NCBI GenBank assembly: GCA_027488865.1
Contig: JAIYAU010000033.1
Coordinates: 1-64,000, forward strand
Length of the DNA: 64,000 nt
Reading direction: 5' to 3'
Origin: Cytophagaceae bacterium
GTDB taxonomy: Bacteria > Bacteroidota > Bacteroidia > Cytophagales > UBA9547
Below, in pieces: positions 24,082-33,306 of the stretch. Within the stretch, counting starts at the first letter, position 1. Every line of letters begins with the position of its first letter. The translations under genes were made by a program, and so were the position numbers. The notes under the pieces are model-generated. The model saw nothing but the letters and a program-made list of their open reading frames with translations, made no database searches and had not been told where the DNA came from.

Positions 24082-24135
24082 AATCAAAAAATTAATTTAA
24101 GACATTATTTTTAACTTGAAAGGCCAATTAAATGT

Positions 24136-25377
24136 TTAACCGAACAATAAACGCAGGTAAAACCTAGGATTGGTAAATTTTTTACGAAGATCCACATCAT
24201 CAAACATGCAGGAGATGGTTTCTCTTAGTTCTTTGTTGGTATTAGCCTTTTTTACTACAAAATTAAAAAGCCAAGGATATTGTACTAATTTTTGAAGCCA
24301 AGTGCTTATTCTTAGTTCAGGGCCTAGGCGTTTATAAACTTGGGTATCGTAGTTTTTTATAAAATTAGCTGAAAAATCGTTAGCTACAATACATTTTTCT
24401 GCTTGCTGAGCGGCATACATTCCACTTATCATGGCATTGCTGATTCCCTCCCCTGTAAATGGATCAATTAACGACGCGGCATCTCCACAAAGCATATAAT
24501 GATCTCCTGAAATAGCATGTTTTTTAGCGCCGAGCGGCAGCCCAAATCCTTTGATTGATTCAAGTGCCGTTGCATTTTCAAATCTTTTTTTAATCTCAGG
24601 TATAGATTCAATTACTTCTTGTAGTTTTTGTTTAAGATTAATTTTGTGTTTGCTAACATAGTCGGATCTTATTCCTAAGCCAACGTTTGCCTCTCCATTG
24701 GGTAATGGGAAAATCCAAAAATATCCAGGTAGTAAATTTTCTAAGAAGTAGAGCTCTAAAAAATTCCCATCATTTGTGAACGAAATACCTTTGTAATAAA
24801 CCCTTAACCCAGCACAGTGTTCTTTGAGTTTTAGTGATTTCTGTATAGTTTTTCTCACAAACTTTGATTGAGCACCAGAGCAGTCTATTATAAGCAAAGT
24901 TTGAAATACTGTGTTATCATCTTCTATTTCATACCCGCTATGAATTTTTGTAAAGTTAGTTATGGCAATGTTTTCTAAAATGGTAATTTGTTCAAATGTT
25001 TTTGCCCTTTGATATAAATAATGGTCAAAATCCAATCTTTTTGATACAAAACCAGAAGGCAATATGTTTTTATTAGCAAAAAAATCCTTTTTAAAAGGTA
25101 TTTCTATATTGGTTAAATTTGGCGCAATAAAATTTATTCCATAACAACCAATGGTATTATCTGCCTTGTTGAAGTCTTGTAATGTTTGAGGAAATAATTT
25201 CTTGAGGACAGAAACAACTTTGCCACTTAAAGCGTCGCCACATATTTTATCGCGTGGAAATTTTTCTTTTTCAAGTACTACACTAGGAATATTATTTTGT
25301 GCTAAAAACATGGCACAGGACAAACCTGCTGGACCTGCTCCTATAATACAAACTTTGGTACTGATTATTTTTTTCAA
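24136..25377 (-). CDS. FAD-dependent oxidoreductase, geranylgeranyl reductase family
   Basis: The start is a TTG at 25377 (read as LKKIISTKVCIIGAG); there is no closer ATG because a stop lies just upstream. The 413-residue protein has a Rossmann FAD motif (GAGPAGLSCAMFL), the LEKEKFPRDKICGDALSG segment and the late GDAASLIDPFTGEGISNAMISG motif of the geranylgeranyl reductase/lycopene-cyclase-like flavoprotein superfamily. It lies 54 bp upstream of the lycopene cyclase gene on the same strand, so a role in isoprenoid chain reduction is likely but not proven. Confidence 0.85.
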   Translation of the reverse strand: MKKIISTKVCIIGAGPAGLSCAMFLAQNNIPSVVLEKEKFPRDKICGDALSGKVVSVLKKLFPQTLQDFNKADNTIGCYGINFIAPNLTNIEIPFKKDFFANKNILPSGFVSKRLDFDHYLYQRAKTFEQITILENIAITNFTKIHSGYEIEDDNTVFQTLLIIDCSGAQSKFVRKTIQKSLKLKEHCAGLRVYYKGISFTNDGNFLELYFLENLLPGYFWIFPLPNGEANVGLGIRSDYVSKHKINLKQKLQEVIESIPEIKKRFENATALESIKGFGLPLGAKKHAISGDHYMLCGDAASLIDPFTGEGISNAMISGMYAAQQAEKCIVANDFSANFIKNYDTQVYKRLGPELRISTWLQKLVQYPWLFNFVVKKANTNKELRETISCMFDDVDLRKKFTNPRFYLRLLFG

Positions 25378-25439
25378 ATTAGTAGGACATGGTTACAAAT
25401 TTTGCGAAAATTACATTAATACTCAAACATGTTTGTATT

Positions 25440-27521
25440 ATGGATAGGCAAAATTTAATTTTTGCATTAGTTTGTGGGTTTATATTAGCTATTTTTTGTT
25501 CGTGTTTTCGAAAATTTGAAAGACCAAAATGGGATACAGATTTATTAACACCAATTGCAAAAACAAAGCTATCTATTGATAATTTACTTAAAGATTCATT
25601 AGTCGAAAAACAAATAGACAGCTCATACAAAATAGTCTATAGACAAGTGTTAGATAGTGTTTCTACAGATACTATTGTGCCATTAAATGGTAAAGAATAC
25701 GTAAAAAGTATACTTCTTAAGGATTTTGAACTTAATTCTTCTTCGGTTTATTACAAACTGAGTTTAGGGCAAGTGGCTGCTAATGCAGGTCCTCCGCTTA
25801 GTTTTATTATTCCGTTATCAAACGGCCAACGTATATCGATTCCGCAGCCAGGTTATTTAGGGCTGAAGGCCGGTCCTGTAACTTTAAATGCTGATAAAAT
25901 CTTTAGTTCTGCGGATGTACTTTCTGGCAGATTAGAGATTTTGATTAAGAATCAACTCAATTTTACAATTACAAATATCACATACAATATTAAAAATACC
26001 GTAAAAGGAGATATACTTGGTACCAAAACCATTGCATCCATTGCACCTGGAGAATCAAAAATTGAAGAAATTGACCTATCTGGCAAGTTTATTGAGGGCT
26101 TTTTAGATTTTAATGTGACTAACCTCGATATTCCAGGTACAGCGCCCAACAGGGTGCTGATAGATACTGCCAAAGGTCTTGACTTGACAATAACTGCAAG
26201 AAATCTTAAGGTAAGCTATGCACAAGCGATTTTCCCAAAACAAGATGTGGTTAACGATACCATTTTTACAGAAATCACCAACCTTGGAGACAAAAAACTT
26301 AAAAGAGCTGCAACCAAAAGTGGTTTTGTGGATGTGACAGTAGAATCGACCGCGCCAGATACAATTTTTTTTAAGTATAAAATATGGGATGCAAAAATTG
26401 GTAATGATACCTTTGTTGTAAACGCAAAAACGTTACCCGCACCTGAGGGTACTACCTCTAAACAAACATTCACTTACAATCTAGATGGATTTGACCTCAA
26501 TTTAAGTGGAGAAAACGGTGATTCTTCAAATTTCTTTAGAAGCCAACTTATTGCAAGCTTTGATTCAACGGGTCGGTTGGTAGAAATTAATGGCAATGAT
26601 AGTATTAGGATTACTATAAAGGTTTATAACGTAAAACCATCCTATGCCAAAGGATATTTTGGTAAAACTGATTTTAAGGTTGGTCCAGGAGACATAGCCA
26701 TATCTACTTTTAAAGGTATTAAAAGTGGTAAATTGGACTTTGATGAAATTAAAATGAAACTTAAAATCTCAAACGGTGCTGGAATACCTTGCAAATTGAT
26801 TTTAGAGGATATTTCCGCACAGAATACTGTTAGTAATTCGTCACAAAAACTAATTTTACAAAATAGTCTAGATCAAGTATCGATAAAAGGAGCAACGGAA
26901 ACTCCTTTTAGTTTCACAGAAACCAACGTTGAGATAAACAAAACCAACTCTAATCTTACGGATTTTATTAATGTTTTTCCAAATAAAATTTCATACACTG
27001 GCACACTTACTACCAATCCTGATGGTGATGATGGCTCTTTTAGCAATTTTTTATCCTCTGAAAGTAATGTGGTAGCAAACTTAGACATTGAAATCCCACT
27101 TTCATTCATAGCTACCGACCTTGCTTTAACGGATACCATCGACTTTATTACTAGCAGTATCAAAACACCAGAAAATATCAAATCAGGTATTTTTTCGCTT
27201 ATTGTAGAAAATGGATTTCCATTATCTTTAAACATGAAGCTTTATCTTTTGGATGAAAATGATGTTGTTTTTGACGAACTCATTACAACCCAACCTGTGC
27301 TACCTGCTATTACGAACGCTGCAGGAAGGGTAACAGAAAAAAAATACAACAAACTAGATTATGTTTTTGATCAGACCCGATTCAAAAATATTTTTAAGGC
27401 CAAAAAGATTTTGGTAATTGCTGATTTTTCAACCCCAACAGACAATAAATTTTACAAACTTTACAGCGATTACTCAATCGATATCAAAATGGTGGGTGAT
27501 TTTAAATACACCTTAGATTAA
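25440..27521 (+). CDS. large lipoprotein of unknown function, paired with outer-membrane barrel
   Basis: The ATG at 25440 follows a divergent 62-bp promoter region shared with the flavoprotein gene. The 693-residue protein has a signal ending in a lipobox (AIFCSC) and then beta-rich sequence with no recognised domain; several segments such as LSGKFIEGFLDFNVTNLDIPG resemble repeated beta-sandwich modules. It ends 27 bp before the barrel gene at 27549. This pair, a large lipoprotein then a DUF5723-type barrel, suggests a surface complex; that link is inferred from gene order. Confidence 0.7.
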   Translation: MDRQNLIFALVCGFILAIFCSCFRKFERPKWDTDLLTPIAKTKLSIDNLLKDSLVEKQIDSSYKIVYRQVLDSVSTDTIVPLNGKEYVKSILLKDFELNSSSVYYKLSLGQVAANAGPPLSFIIPLSNGQRISIPQPGYLGLKAGPVTLNADKIFSSADVLSGRLEILIKNQLNFTITNITYNIKNTVKGDILGTKTIASIAPGESKIEEIDLSGKFIEGFLDFNVTNLDIPGTAPNRVLIDTAKGLDLTITARNLKVSYAQAIFPKQDVVNDTIFTEITNLGDKKLKRAATKSGFVDVTVESTAPDTIFFKYKIWDAKIGNDTFVVNAKTLPAPEGTTSKQTFTYNLDGFDLNLSGENGDSSNFFRSQLIASFDSTGRLVEINGNDSIRITIKVYNVKPSYAKGYFGKTDFKVGPGDIAISTFKGIKSGKLDFDEIKMKLKISNGAGIPCKLILEDISAQNTVSNSSQKLILQNSLDQVSIKGATETPFSFTETNVEINKTNSNLTDFINVFPNKISYTGTLTTNPDGDDGSFSNFLSSESNVVANLDIEIPLSFIATDLALTDTIDFITSSIKTPENIKSGIFSLIVENGFPLSLNMKLYLLDENDVVFDELITTQPVLPAITNAAGRVTEKKYNKLDYVFDQTRFKNIFKAKKILVIADFSTPTDNKFYKLYSDYSIDIKMVGDFKYTLD

Positions 27522-27548
27522 TCCACTTATATAAAAATTGATTTACTG

Positions 27549-28820
27549 ATGTTTAAAAATCATTTAATATTAACGGTTTACTGCTTTTGTTCTTTAATAC
27601 TGTTATCTTTTTCTGCTGCCCAAAATGCTTCAAACTTGAGCAGATTTAAATTTGAAAATGCAGATTTTAGTAATTCAGAGTCGAAACTGTTGGTATCAGC
27701 TTATGTAGATGTAGTTGGCAATTCTTCTACCGTAACTAATTCATTTATAAATGCTTTATTAGGTAGCTCGTTTATTAACGATGGTAATAAAGATGATGTA
27801 AGTAAGCGACTTAAATCATCCAACAGACTTGGCTTTGATGCAGAAGAAGGTATTTTGACAAAAATAAAATTGGGCGACAACAAACCGATTTTAAGCATCG
27901 GACTATCGAACAGAGATTTAATCGGCGCTGTTTTTAACAAGGATCTTTTTGAATTGTACCTTCGAGGAAACAAACCCTTCGCTGGAAAATTAGCTAACCT
28001 TGGTTCTACTTCATTTCAATATTATAATTACCAACAAATTACCTTTGGCCTAGAGAAAAAAACTGGACAATGGCTATTTGGTGGAACGTTAGGTTTAGTA
28101 AAAGGTGGAAGATTACAAGCCGCTTCTTTAAAAAAGGCTGATCTATTTACCGCCTCTGATGGTTCGTACATCACTTTTGACGTAGATGCCGATATTTCTT
28201 ATGCTGGCAATACGAGCCAATCGAGAGTTTTAACAGTAAATGGAGCTGGAGCTTCCATAGCAGGAAAGGCCATGTATACCACCGAAAACAATAAACACCA
28301 ATTCGCTATTGAACTCAAAGATTTGGGTTTTATTAATTGGAACAATACTACCAACTACAGCAAAGATTCTACTTATCGATTTGAAGGGATTGTGATTACT
28401 GATGTATTTCAAATAAACGATTCCCTATTTTCCGATCTCAAAACCGATAGCATCACGAGTATTTTGAATATTGAGGCACAAAAAAAATCAAAGAACACAT
28501 TATTGCCTGTAAATGTACACTTTAGATATAGCTACCAAGCCACCGACAAATGGAATATTATCGGCGGACTGCACTATATGTATTTTAAGGGGTATTTACC
28601 AAAAATATACGGCGGTGCCAACTATCAACTAGGCAGCACGGGTATCAATGCCACTGCCTCCTTGGGCGGTTTTGGAAGAGCTGATTTTGAAATTGGCGCA
28701 ACCCAACGTATCAAAGACAAGTTTTTAGCTACTATTAACTTTTTATACCTCGAAAACCTACTCGCTCCAAAGAAAACAAGCGGACAAGGAATAAATGTAG
28801 GGTTAAGTATGAGGTTTTAA
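27549..28820 (+). CDS. DUF5723-like outer-membrane beta-barrel protein
   Basis: The 423-residue protein has a signal peptide (to about residue 25, FSAAQ) and then amphipathic strands ending GINVGLSMRF, a C-terminal aromatic outer-membrane signature. Mid-protein motifs such as YNYQQITFGLEKKTGQWLFGGTLGLVKG resemble the DUF5723 barrels of Bacteroidota. It probably forms an operon with the upstream lipoprotein. The cargo or ligand is unknown. Confidence 0.8.
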   Translation: MFKNHLILTVYCFCSLILLSFSAAQNASNLSRFKFENADFSNSESKLLVSAYVDVVGNSSTVTNSFINALLGSSFINDGNKDDVSKRLKSSNRLGFDAEEGILTKIKLGDNKPILSIGLSNRDLIGAVFNKDLFELYLRGNKPFAGKLANLGSTSFQYYNYQQITFGLEKKTGQWLFGGTLGLVKGGRLQAASLKKADLFTASDGSYITFDVDADISYAGNTSQSRVLTVNGAGASIAGKAMYTTENNKHQFAIELKDLGFINWNNTTNYSKDSTYRFEGIVITDVFQINDSLFSDLKTDSITSILNIEAQKKSKNTLLPVNVHFRYSYQATDKWNIIGGLHYMYFKGYLPKIYGGANYQLGSTGINATASLGGFGRADFEIGATQRIKDKFLATINFLYLENLLAPKKTSGQGINVGLSMRF

Positions 28821-28864
28821 AATAATACTTTTACCAAAAGAAAATATTGGTATTAAAATACATT

Positions 28865-29257
28865 ATGGCAAAAAAAACAGTGAAAGGGTTGTGTTTATTG
28901 TTGACTATTTTTTTTAAAACCAATTGCTTTGCACAAGTGTCAGATACCATCAATATTCAAATACGAGTTCCTGTTGCTAACCATGAAAAAATTATTTCAA
29001 ATGATTTGAGTAAAGGTGTTGGTAAACGAATATTAGGAGGAGGGCTACGCTTTTATAAGAAGTATATTTCTTCTCAAGATGGTTCCAATTGTAACTTTAA
29101 GCCATCTTGTTCGGAGTATTGTTATGTTTCCATTAAAAAGAAAGGAGTTTTTTGGGGTTTGCTTAATGCTTTTGATCGGCTAACACGATGTAATGGCAAT
29201 AAACATGGCTATCAATATGACCCCATATCAAACAAATTGCATGACCCAATATTATAA
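28865..29257 (+). CDS. yidD: membrane protein insertion efficiency factor YidD
   Basis: The ATG at 28865 (MAKKTVKGLC) is chosen over an upstream TTG. The 130-residue protein carries the YidD core RFYKKYISSQDGSNCNFKPSCSEYCYVSIKKKGVFWGLLNAFDRLTRCN, with the conserved cysteines. It has an extra N-terminal signal-like segment ending in CFAQ, unusual for YidD, which is normally a short cytoplasmic-face protein. YidD helps YidC insert membrane proteins. The end overlaps the next gene's start by 17 bp. Confidence 0.9.
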   Translation: MAKKTVKGLCLLLTIFFKTNCFAQVSDTINIQIRVPVANHEKIISNDLSKGVGKRILGGGLRFYKKYISSQDGSNCNFKPSCSEYCYVSIKKKGVFWGLLNAFDRLTRCNGNKHGYQYDPISNKLHDPIL

Positions 29258-30038
29258 ATTATTGATTATAATAGGGTTTTGTTTTACCTCACCCATCACC
29301 GCTCAAGATTTATTTAGTAAAGATAATTCGCGAAAGTATTGTAACTACCTGCTAGAAACCAGTCAATACGATGCTTTATTGATTGAACAATTAAGAATCT
29401 ATAAAGAACAACCTAAAACAGACTCATTAAACAAAGAAATTTATAGAACCTATCTAATTCTGCGAGACTACAAACATTTGGGTGAGTTTGTAAAATCTAA
29501 CAAAAGGAGTTTTAATACACTTGAGCTATTGGATGTTTGGGTTCTAACTATGCAACTTGATTCTTTGGAAAACCATTTAAAAATCAACCAAAAGGACTCC
29601 ACCTTGTTAAAATATAGATTAATAGTTGCGATTTTAAAAAATGAGCAAAAAGCTGCCAAACAAATATTTAAGCAAATAACAGATTCTACATTAATCTTCG
29701 CCTTTAATCCTGTTTTTACAACTTTTAATAACCGCCCCAAAAGTGTTTTTATTGCTGGTGCTTTAGCTACCTTAGTACCTGGATTAGGTAAATTGTATCT
29801 AGGAAAAAAACGCGATGCCTTATCTGCTTTCACCATTACAGGCGTATTTGTATGGCAATCAATCGTGGGGTTTAACAAAAAAGGAATAAAAAGTAGCTAT
29901 GGCCTCATAAATGGTACATTTGGCCTAGGGTTTTATTTGGGCAATATTTATGGCAGTGTTCGTTCAGCTAAAATAATTAATCATGAAAGGAGAAACCTTA
30001 TTTATAATCAAATTGTGGATGCTGTTATTCTTCGTTAA
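29241..30038 (+). CDS. secreted/membrane protein with TM2-like C-terminal segment
   Basis: The ATG at 29241 (MTQYYKLLIIIGFC) is preferred to an upstream ATG inside yidD because it gives a proper signal peptide (TSPITAQD). The 265-residue protein has a helical, TPR-like soluble part and then a hydrophobic pair with the motif LVPGLGKLYLGKKRDAL, a 'PGxGxxYxGxxxDA' hairpin seen in TM2-like small membrane proteins. It shares this motif with the next gene. Unknown function; the overlapping gene order yidD-this-next points to a shared role in envelope assembly. Confidence 0.7.
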   Translation: MTQYYKLLIIIGFCFTSPITAQDLFSKDNSRKYCNYLLETSQYDALLIEQLRIYKEQPKTDSLNKEIYRTYLILRDYKHLGEFVKSNKRSFNTLELLDVWVLTMQLDSLENHLKINQKDSTLLKYRLIVAILKNEQKAAKQIFKQITDSTLIFAFNPVFTTFNNRPKSVFIAGALATLVPGLGKLYLGKKRDALSAFTITGVFVWQSIVGFNKKGIKSSYGLINGTFGLGFYLGNIYGSVRSAKIINHERRNLIYNQIVDAVILR

Positions 30039-30843
30039 TGCTGTAGCAGTAGGACAAGATGCAGAACAAACTTACAATATGGCTATCAAAGAATACCAAA
30101 GGGGCAATCTGGAATCAAGCAGAAGCCTATTGACCAGATTAAACTATTTTGACACAGCACATGTCTTCAGCGTATCCTCCTACTTAATACTGGGCGACAT
30201 AGAAGAAATAAATAAACAGTATTATGCAGCTTTAAGTAATTACAAAGAGGCATTACGATATAATCTTGACACCTTAAAGAAGCCCTTTATTATTTTCAAA
30301 ATAATGGCTTGTTATGTTAATATAGGCGATTACAATAGCGCAAAGGAATTTCTAAATTATTCATGTATCGATACTACCCACGTGAGTTACCTTGCTATTA
30401 GTTCCATTTTAGGCGTTTGGGAGGGAAATTATGATTTATCGAAAAAGTATTATTTAAAAGCTTTCGGAAGCATATCTAAAGAAATAAAACATGAATTTGA
30501 CCAAATTGAAAAAATTGAATCTAGGAATATCAACAAGGCCAAAATACTAAATGCCATTGCGCCAGGGTCAGGAATGTGGTATCTTGGATCAAAAAAGGAT
30601 GCCCTCAACTCCCCTATCTTAATATCCTCTTTAGCTGGTTTATTTATTTATTATGGAAACATCTATGGATGGTTAAACTCCTTAGTAACATTTAGCCCAT
30701 GGATGGGTCGATACTATTCTGCGGGCATAACTAGAGTAGAAAATTTAAAAAAAGATTTAATTCATCAACACTGTTTAAGTATAACAAAAAACATTGTTTC
30801 CAGCTATCCAAAAAACAACAAACTCAAATTAAAAATGAATTAG
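29983..30843 (+). CDS. TPR-containing membrane protein with TM2-like segment
   Basis: The 286-residue protein starts inside the previous gene (56-bp overlap) with a signal peptide (FFVNAVAVGQD). It contains tetratricopeptide-like helices (YNMAIKEYQRGNLESSRSLLTRLNYFD, YYAALSNYKEALRYN). The C-terminal hydrophobic part has APGSGMWYLGSKKDALNSP, a paralogue of the motif in the preceding gene. The two proteins probably arose by duplication and act together; their biochemical role is unknown. Confidence 0.75.
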   Translation: MKGETLFIIKLWMLLFFVNAVAVGQDAEQTYNMAIKEYQRGNLESSRSLLTRLNYFDTAHVFSVSSYLILGDIEEINKQYYAALSNYKEALRYNLDTLKKPFIIFKIMACYVNIGDYNSAKEFLNYSCIDTTHVSYLAISSILGVWEGNYDLSKKYYLKAFGSISKEIKHEFDQIEKIESRNINKAKILNAIAPGSGMWYLGSKKDALNSPILISSLAGLFIYYGNIYGWLNSLVTFSPWMGRYYSAGITRVENLKKDLIHQHCLSITKNIVSSYPKNNKLKLKMN

Positions 30844-30953
30844 TATTGTTTTTGCCTCCAATCCTAGGCTTTAATTTCAAGAAACTTGGGTAAGGCTTAT
30901 TATCTTGCGCTATTGTATTTTTTAAGTTAAATTCGTAATAAGTTAAGTTTTTT

Positions 30954-31937
30954 ATGATGGGTAAATTCAAGAAAAAAGTAGTAGACCACATGCCTGCAGG
31001 TGAAGATCTTGGTATGGATCGAACGGTAAAAAAAGGAAGAAAGCGCACCATTAATCAAGATGGTTCTTATAATATTAAAAAAACTACGGGCACCCTTTTT
31101 GGCAATATCAACCCCTATCATTGGATAATTACTGCTTCTTGGGCCAAATACTGGTCAGTTTTGGTTGGTTTTTATCTGGTGATGAACATACTATTTGCCT
31201 CTATTTATTTTATTATAGGTACTGAACAATTGAGTGGGCTACAAGGTGAAAATGCATGGACACAATGGCTCTATTGTTTCTTTTTTTCAGCACAATCTTT
31301 TACCACGGTAGGTTATGGAGGTATACATCCTGTGGGGGTGGCAGCTAATTTGCTGGCGGTAATTGAAGCATTCATTGGATTAATGACTTTCGCTCTTGCC
31401 ACAGGCTCTCTTTATGGGAGATTTTCAAGGCCTATTTCTAAAATAAGATACAGCAAAAATATTTTGATAGCCCCCTTTAGGCAAGGTACTGCTATGCAGT
31501 TTATGGTGGCTAGTGAATTAAATTCTGGATTGATGGAAATGGAAGCTACTATCAATATTAGTTGGAACGATCTGGACTTTAAAGGAAATCCTACCCGAAA
31601 ATTTCAACAAGTAAAGTTAGAAATTGACAAAATTGCCATGTTTCCTACTAGTTGGGTCATTAACCACCCCATTAATGAAGAAAGCGCCTTATACGATTGC
31701 AGCATGGAGGAATTGATGATGATGGATTTGGAGGTATTTGTGTTGTTAAAAGGATTTGACGATATCTTTTCACAGACCATTTATAGTCGACATTCTTACG
31801 TAGTGGACAACTTTGTGTGGGGCGCCAAGTTTCGTAAACCATTTCATGTGGATGACCAAGGCATTATTATTATGGACTTGTCTAAAGTGGGAGATTATGA
31901 TATAGCACCCATGCCAGATGTTGTTAATAAAATCTAA
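30954..31937 (+). CDS. inward-rectifier potassium channel (KirBac type)
   Basis: The 327-residue protein has a short N-terminal amphipathic segment, TM1 (about 67-88), a pore helix with the selectivity filter TTVGYGG (TVGYG at 118-122), TM2 (about 128-152) ending in GRFSRP, and the beta-rich cytoplasmic Kir domain. Within that domain, the SRHSYVVDNFVWGAKF segment is conserved in bacterial Kir channels. It would conduct potassium with gating by its cytoplasmic domain. Two ATGs in a row (30954, 30957) can serve as start. Confidence 0.95.
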   Translation: MMGKFKKKVVDHMPAGEDLGMDRTVKKGRKRTINQDGSYNIKKTTGTLFGNINPYHWIITASWAKYWSVLVGFYLVMNILFASIYFIIGTEQLSGLQGENAWTQWLYCFFFSAQSFTTVGYGGIHPVGVAANLLAVIEAFIGLMTFALATGSLYGRFSRPISKIRYSKNILIAPFRQGTAMQFMVASELNSGLMEMEATINISWNDLDFKGNPTRKFQQVKLEIDKIAMFPTSWVINHPINEESALYDCSMEELMMMDLEVFVLLKGFDDIFSQTIYSRHSYVVDNFVWGAKFRKPFHVDDQGIIIMDLSKVGDYDIAPMPDVVNKI

Positions 31938-32102
31938 AAATAATATTGTTAATACTTTAGACAATAACAAACAGTCCAAAATAGTTAAAATACGGATCTT
32001 ATCTAATTGCAAAAAATATCAGGTATAATATTTAGGAGTAGTTGAATTTTTTGATAAAGTAATTAATAAAGCTAAAAACAATGTTGTAAATAAAACCTTA
32101 TT

Positions 32103-32501
32103 ATGGGTAGTTTTAATGCGAAAATAGAAATTCTAAAACATACAGAAGAAAGCCAACTCATTTCAGATTGTTATGATTTTGTAGGTGAAATAGAATCAGA
32201 ATTTGGTTATAAGACAGAACTATTGGAATCAATTTTCATGCTTTTTGAGGAAAGGCCTGAAGATGACTTTGGCGTACCTGGTCCTTTAGTGCATTATATT
32301 GAAAAAGTTGAAGGGTATGAAATAGAATTATTGAATTCGTTAAAAAGGAAACCAGTTTTTCAGACTTTAATAATGACTAAACGATGTTTTAATGCCTCTT
32401 CTCAAAGTAGCGATTTACAACGTATATTTGAAGAAATTTGCAATGACCCAAATACAGATCCTGAGGTTAAAAGTATGATTAACAATATATTTTTTGATTA
32501 A
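32103..32501 (+). CDS. hypothetical acidic protein
   Basis: The 132-residue protein has no signal peptide or membrane segment and is predicted mostly helical with acidic patches (EEERPEDDFGVPGPLVHYIEKVEG). I do not recognise any family. The gene is followed by a strong bidirectional terminator and lies between the Kir channel gene and a convergent T9SS gene. Clean codon phase and start context make it a plausible real gene. Confidence 0.6.
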   Translation: MGSFNAKIEILKHTEESQLISDCYDFVGEIESEFGYKTELLESIFMLFEERPEDDFGVPGPLVHYIEKVEGYEIELLNSLKRKPVFQTLIMTKRCFNASSQSSDLQRIFEEICNDPNTDPEVKSMINNIFFD

Positions 32502-32510
32502 TAAATGGAA

Positions 32511-32542
32511 AAAACCAAAAGCAAATAATTGCTGTTGGTTTT
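32511..32542. terminator. bidirectional terminator between convergent genes
   Basis: AAAACCA (32511-32517) pairs with TGGTTTT (32536-32542), and an inner AGCAA/TTGCT extends the stem. It lies between the stops at 32501 and 32588. Confidence 0.65.
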
Positions 32543-32587
32543 AAACAAATTAATAAGTTCAATTTTCATAATCCATAAAGTAAAAAT

Positions 32588-33274
32588 CTATTCTTTCACA
32601 AATTTAGATAAGTGAAAACCAAGTTTTATTAGGTAGATACCAGATGGAAGTTTAGAAACGTCAATTTTGTCTCCGTTACCATTTAATAATTCCATCCCAA
32701 ATGTGTCAAATATTTGATAATTACTTGAATTCGAGAGATTCAAGATGTTATTTGTAGGGTTTGGAAATGCCTTCAGTGAATTATCTATAATATTTTCATT
32801 TTCGGTAGACAAAATTGTACTACAGCTCACTTCTTCTACAAAAGTCCACGTAGAACTTTTATGATCGAGCTCCTTATTTTTTACAGCATCTGCTTGTGCT
32901 TCTACAAGTCCATTTCCAAATCCTACCGCATACCTAGCCACCGTACAATTCCAACCCGATATGGGTTTATCGTATTTAATGATAACTACAGTGGATTTGG
33001 TGCTTGATGTTGTAATACTCGTATTGGTTGAAGTAACTGAATATTTTGTGGCAACATCGGTTTTTAATTTATTCTGCTGACCAGTGTAATCAAATGGTGA
33101 AGCACAATCGAATGAAATAATGTAACCAGCTCCATCTGAAAATGTTGACGTTGCAGAACCACTTGTGCATTTCTTGTCTTTAAAAGCCTTCCCAACCATA
33201 ATAAGAGGATAGCTTTGACCAAATCCGTTTGTGTAGGCAAACAATACCAGAATTGAATAATATAGTTTTTTCAT
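32588..33274 (-). CDS. secreted protein with T9SS sorting domain
   Basis: The 228-residue protein has a signal peptide (to about residue 20, TNGFGQ), a short unknown domain with cysteines (KKCTSGSATSTFSDG, SGWNCTVARYAVGFGNG), and a C-terminal sorting domain (AFPNPTNNILNL to LSKFVKE). The last residues LGxxxSKFVKE are shared with the neighbouring kelch protein (33307-36048), so both may use the same secretion subset. Target unknown. Confidence 0.8.
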   Translation of the reverse strand: MKKLYYSILVLFAYTNGFGQSYPLIMVGKAFKDKKCTSGSATSTFSDGAGYIISFDCASPFDYTGQQNKLKTDVATKYSVTSTNTSITTSSTKSTVVIIKYDKPISGWNCTVARYAVGFGNGLVEAQADAVKNKELDHKSSTWTFVEEVSCSTILSTENENIIDNSLKAFPNPTNNILNLSNSSNYQIFDTFGMELLNGNGDKIDVSKLPSGIYLIKLGFHLSKFVKE

Positions 33275-33306
33275 CGCTTGAAGTCTTTTTATTAATTAAA
33301 ATTTGA

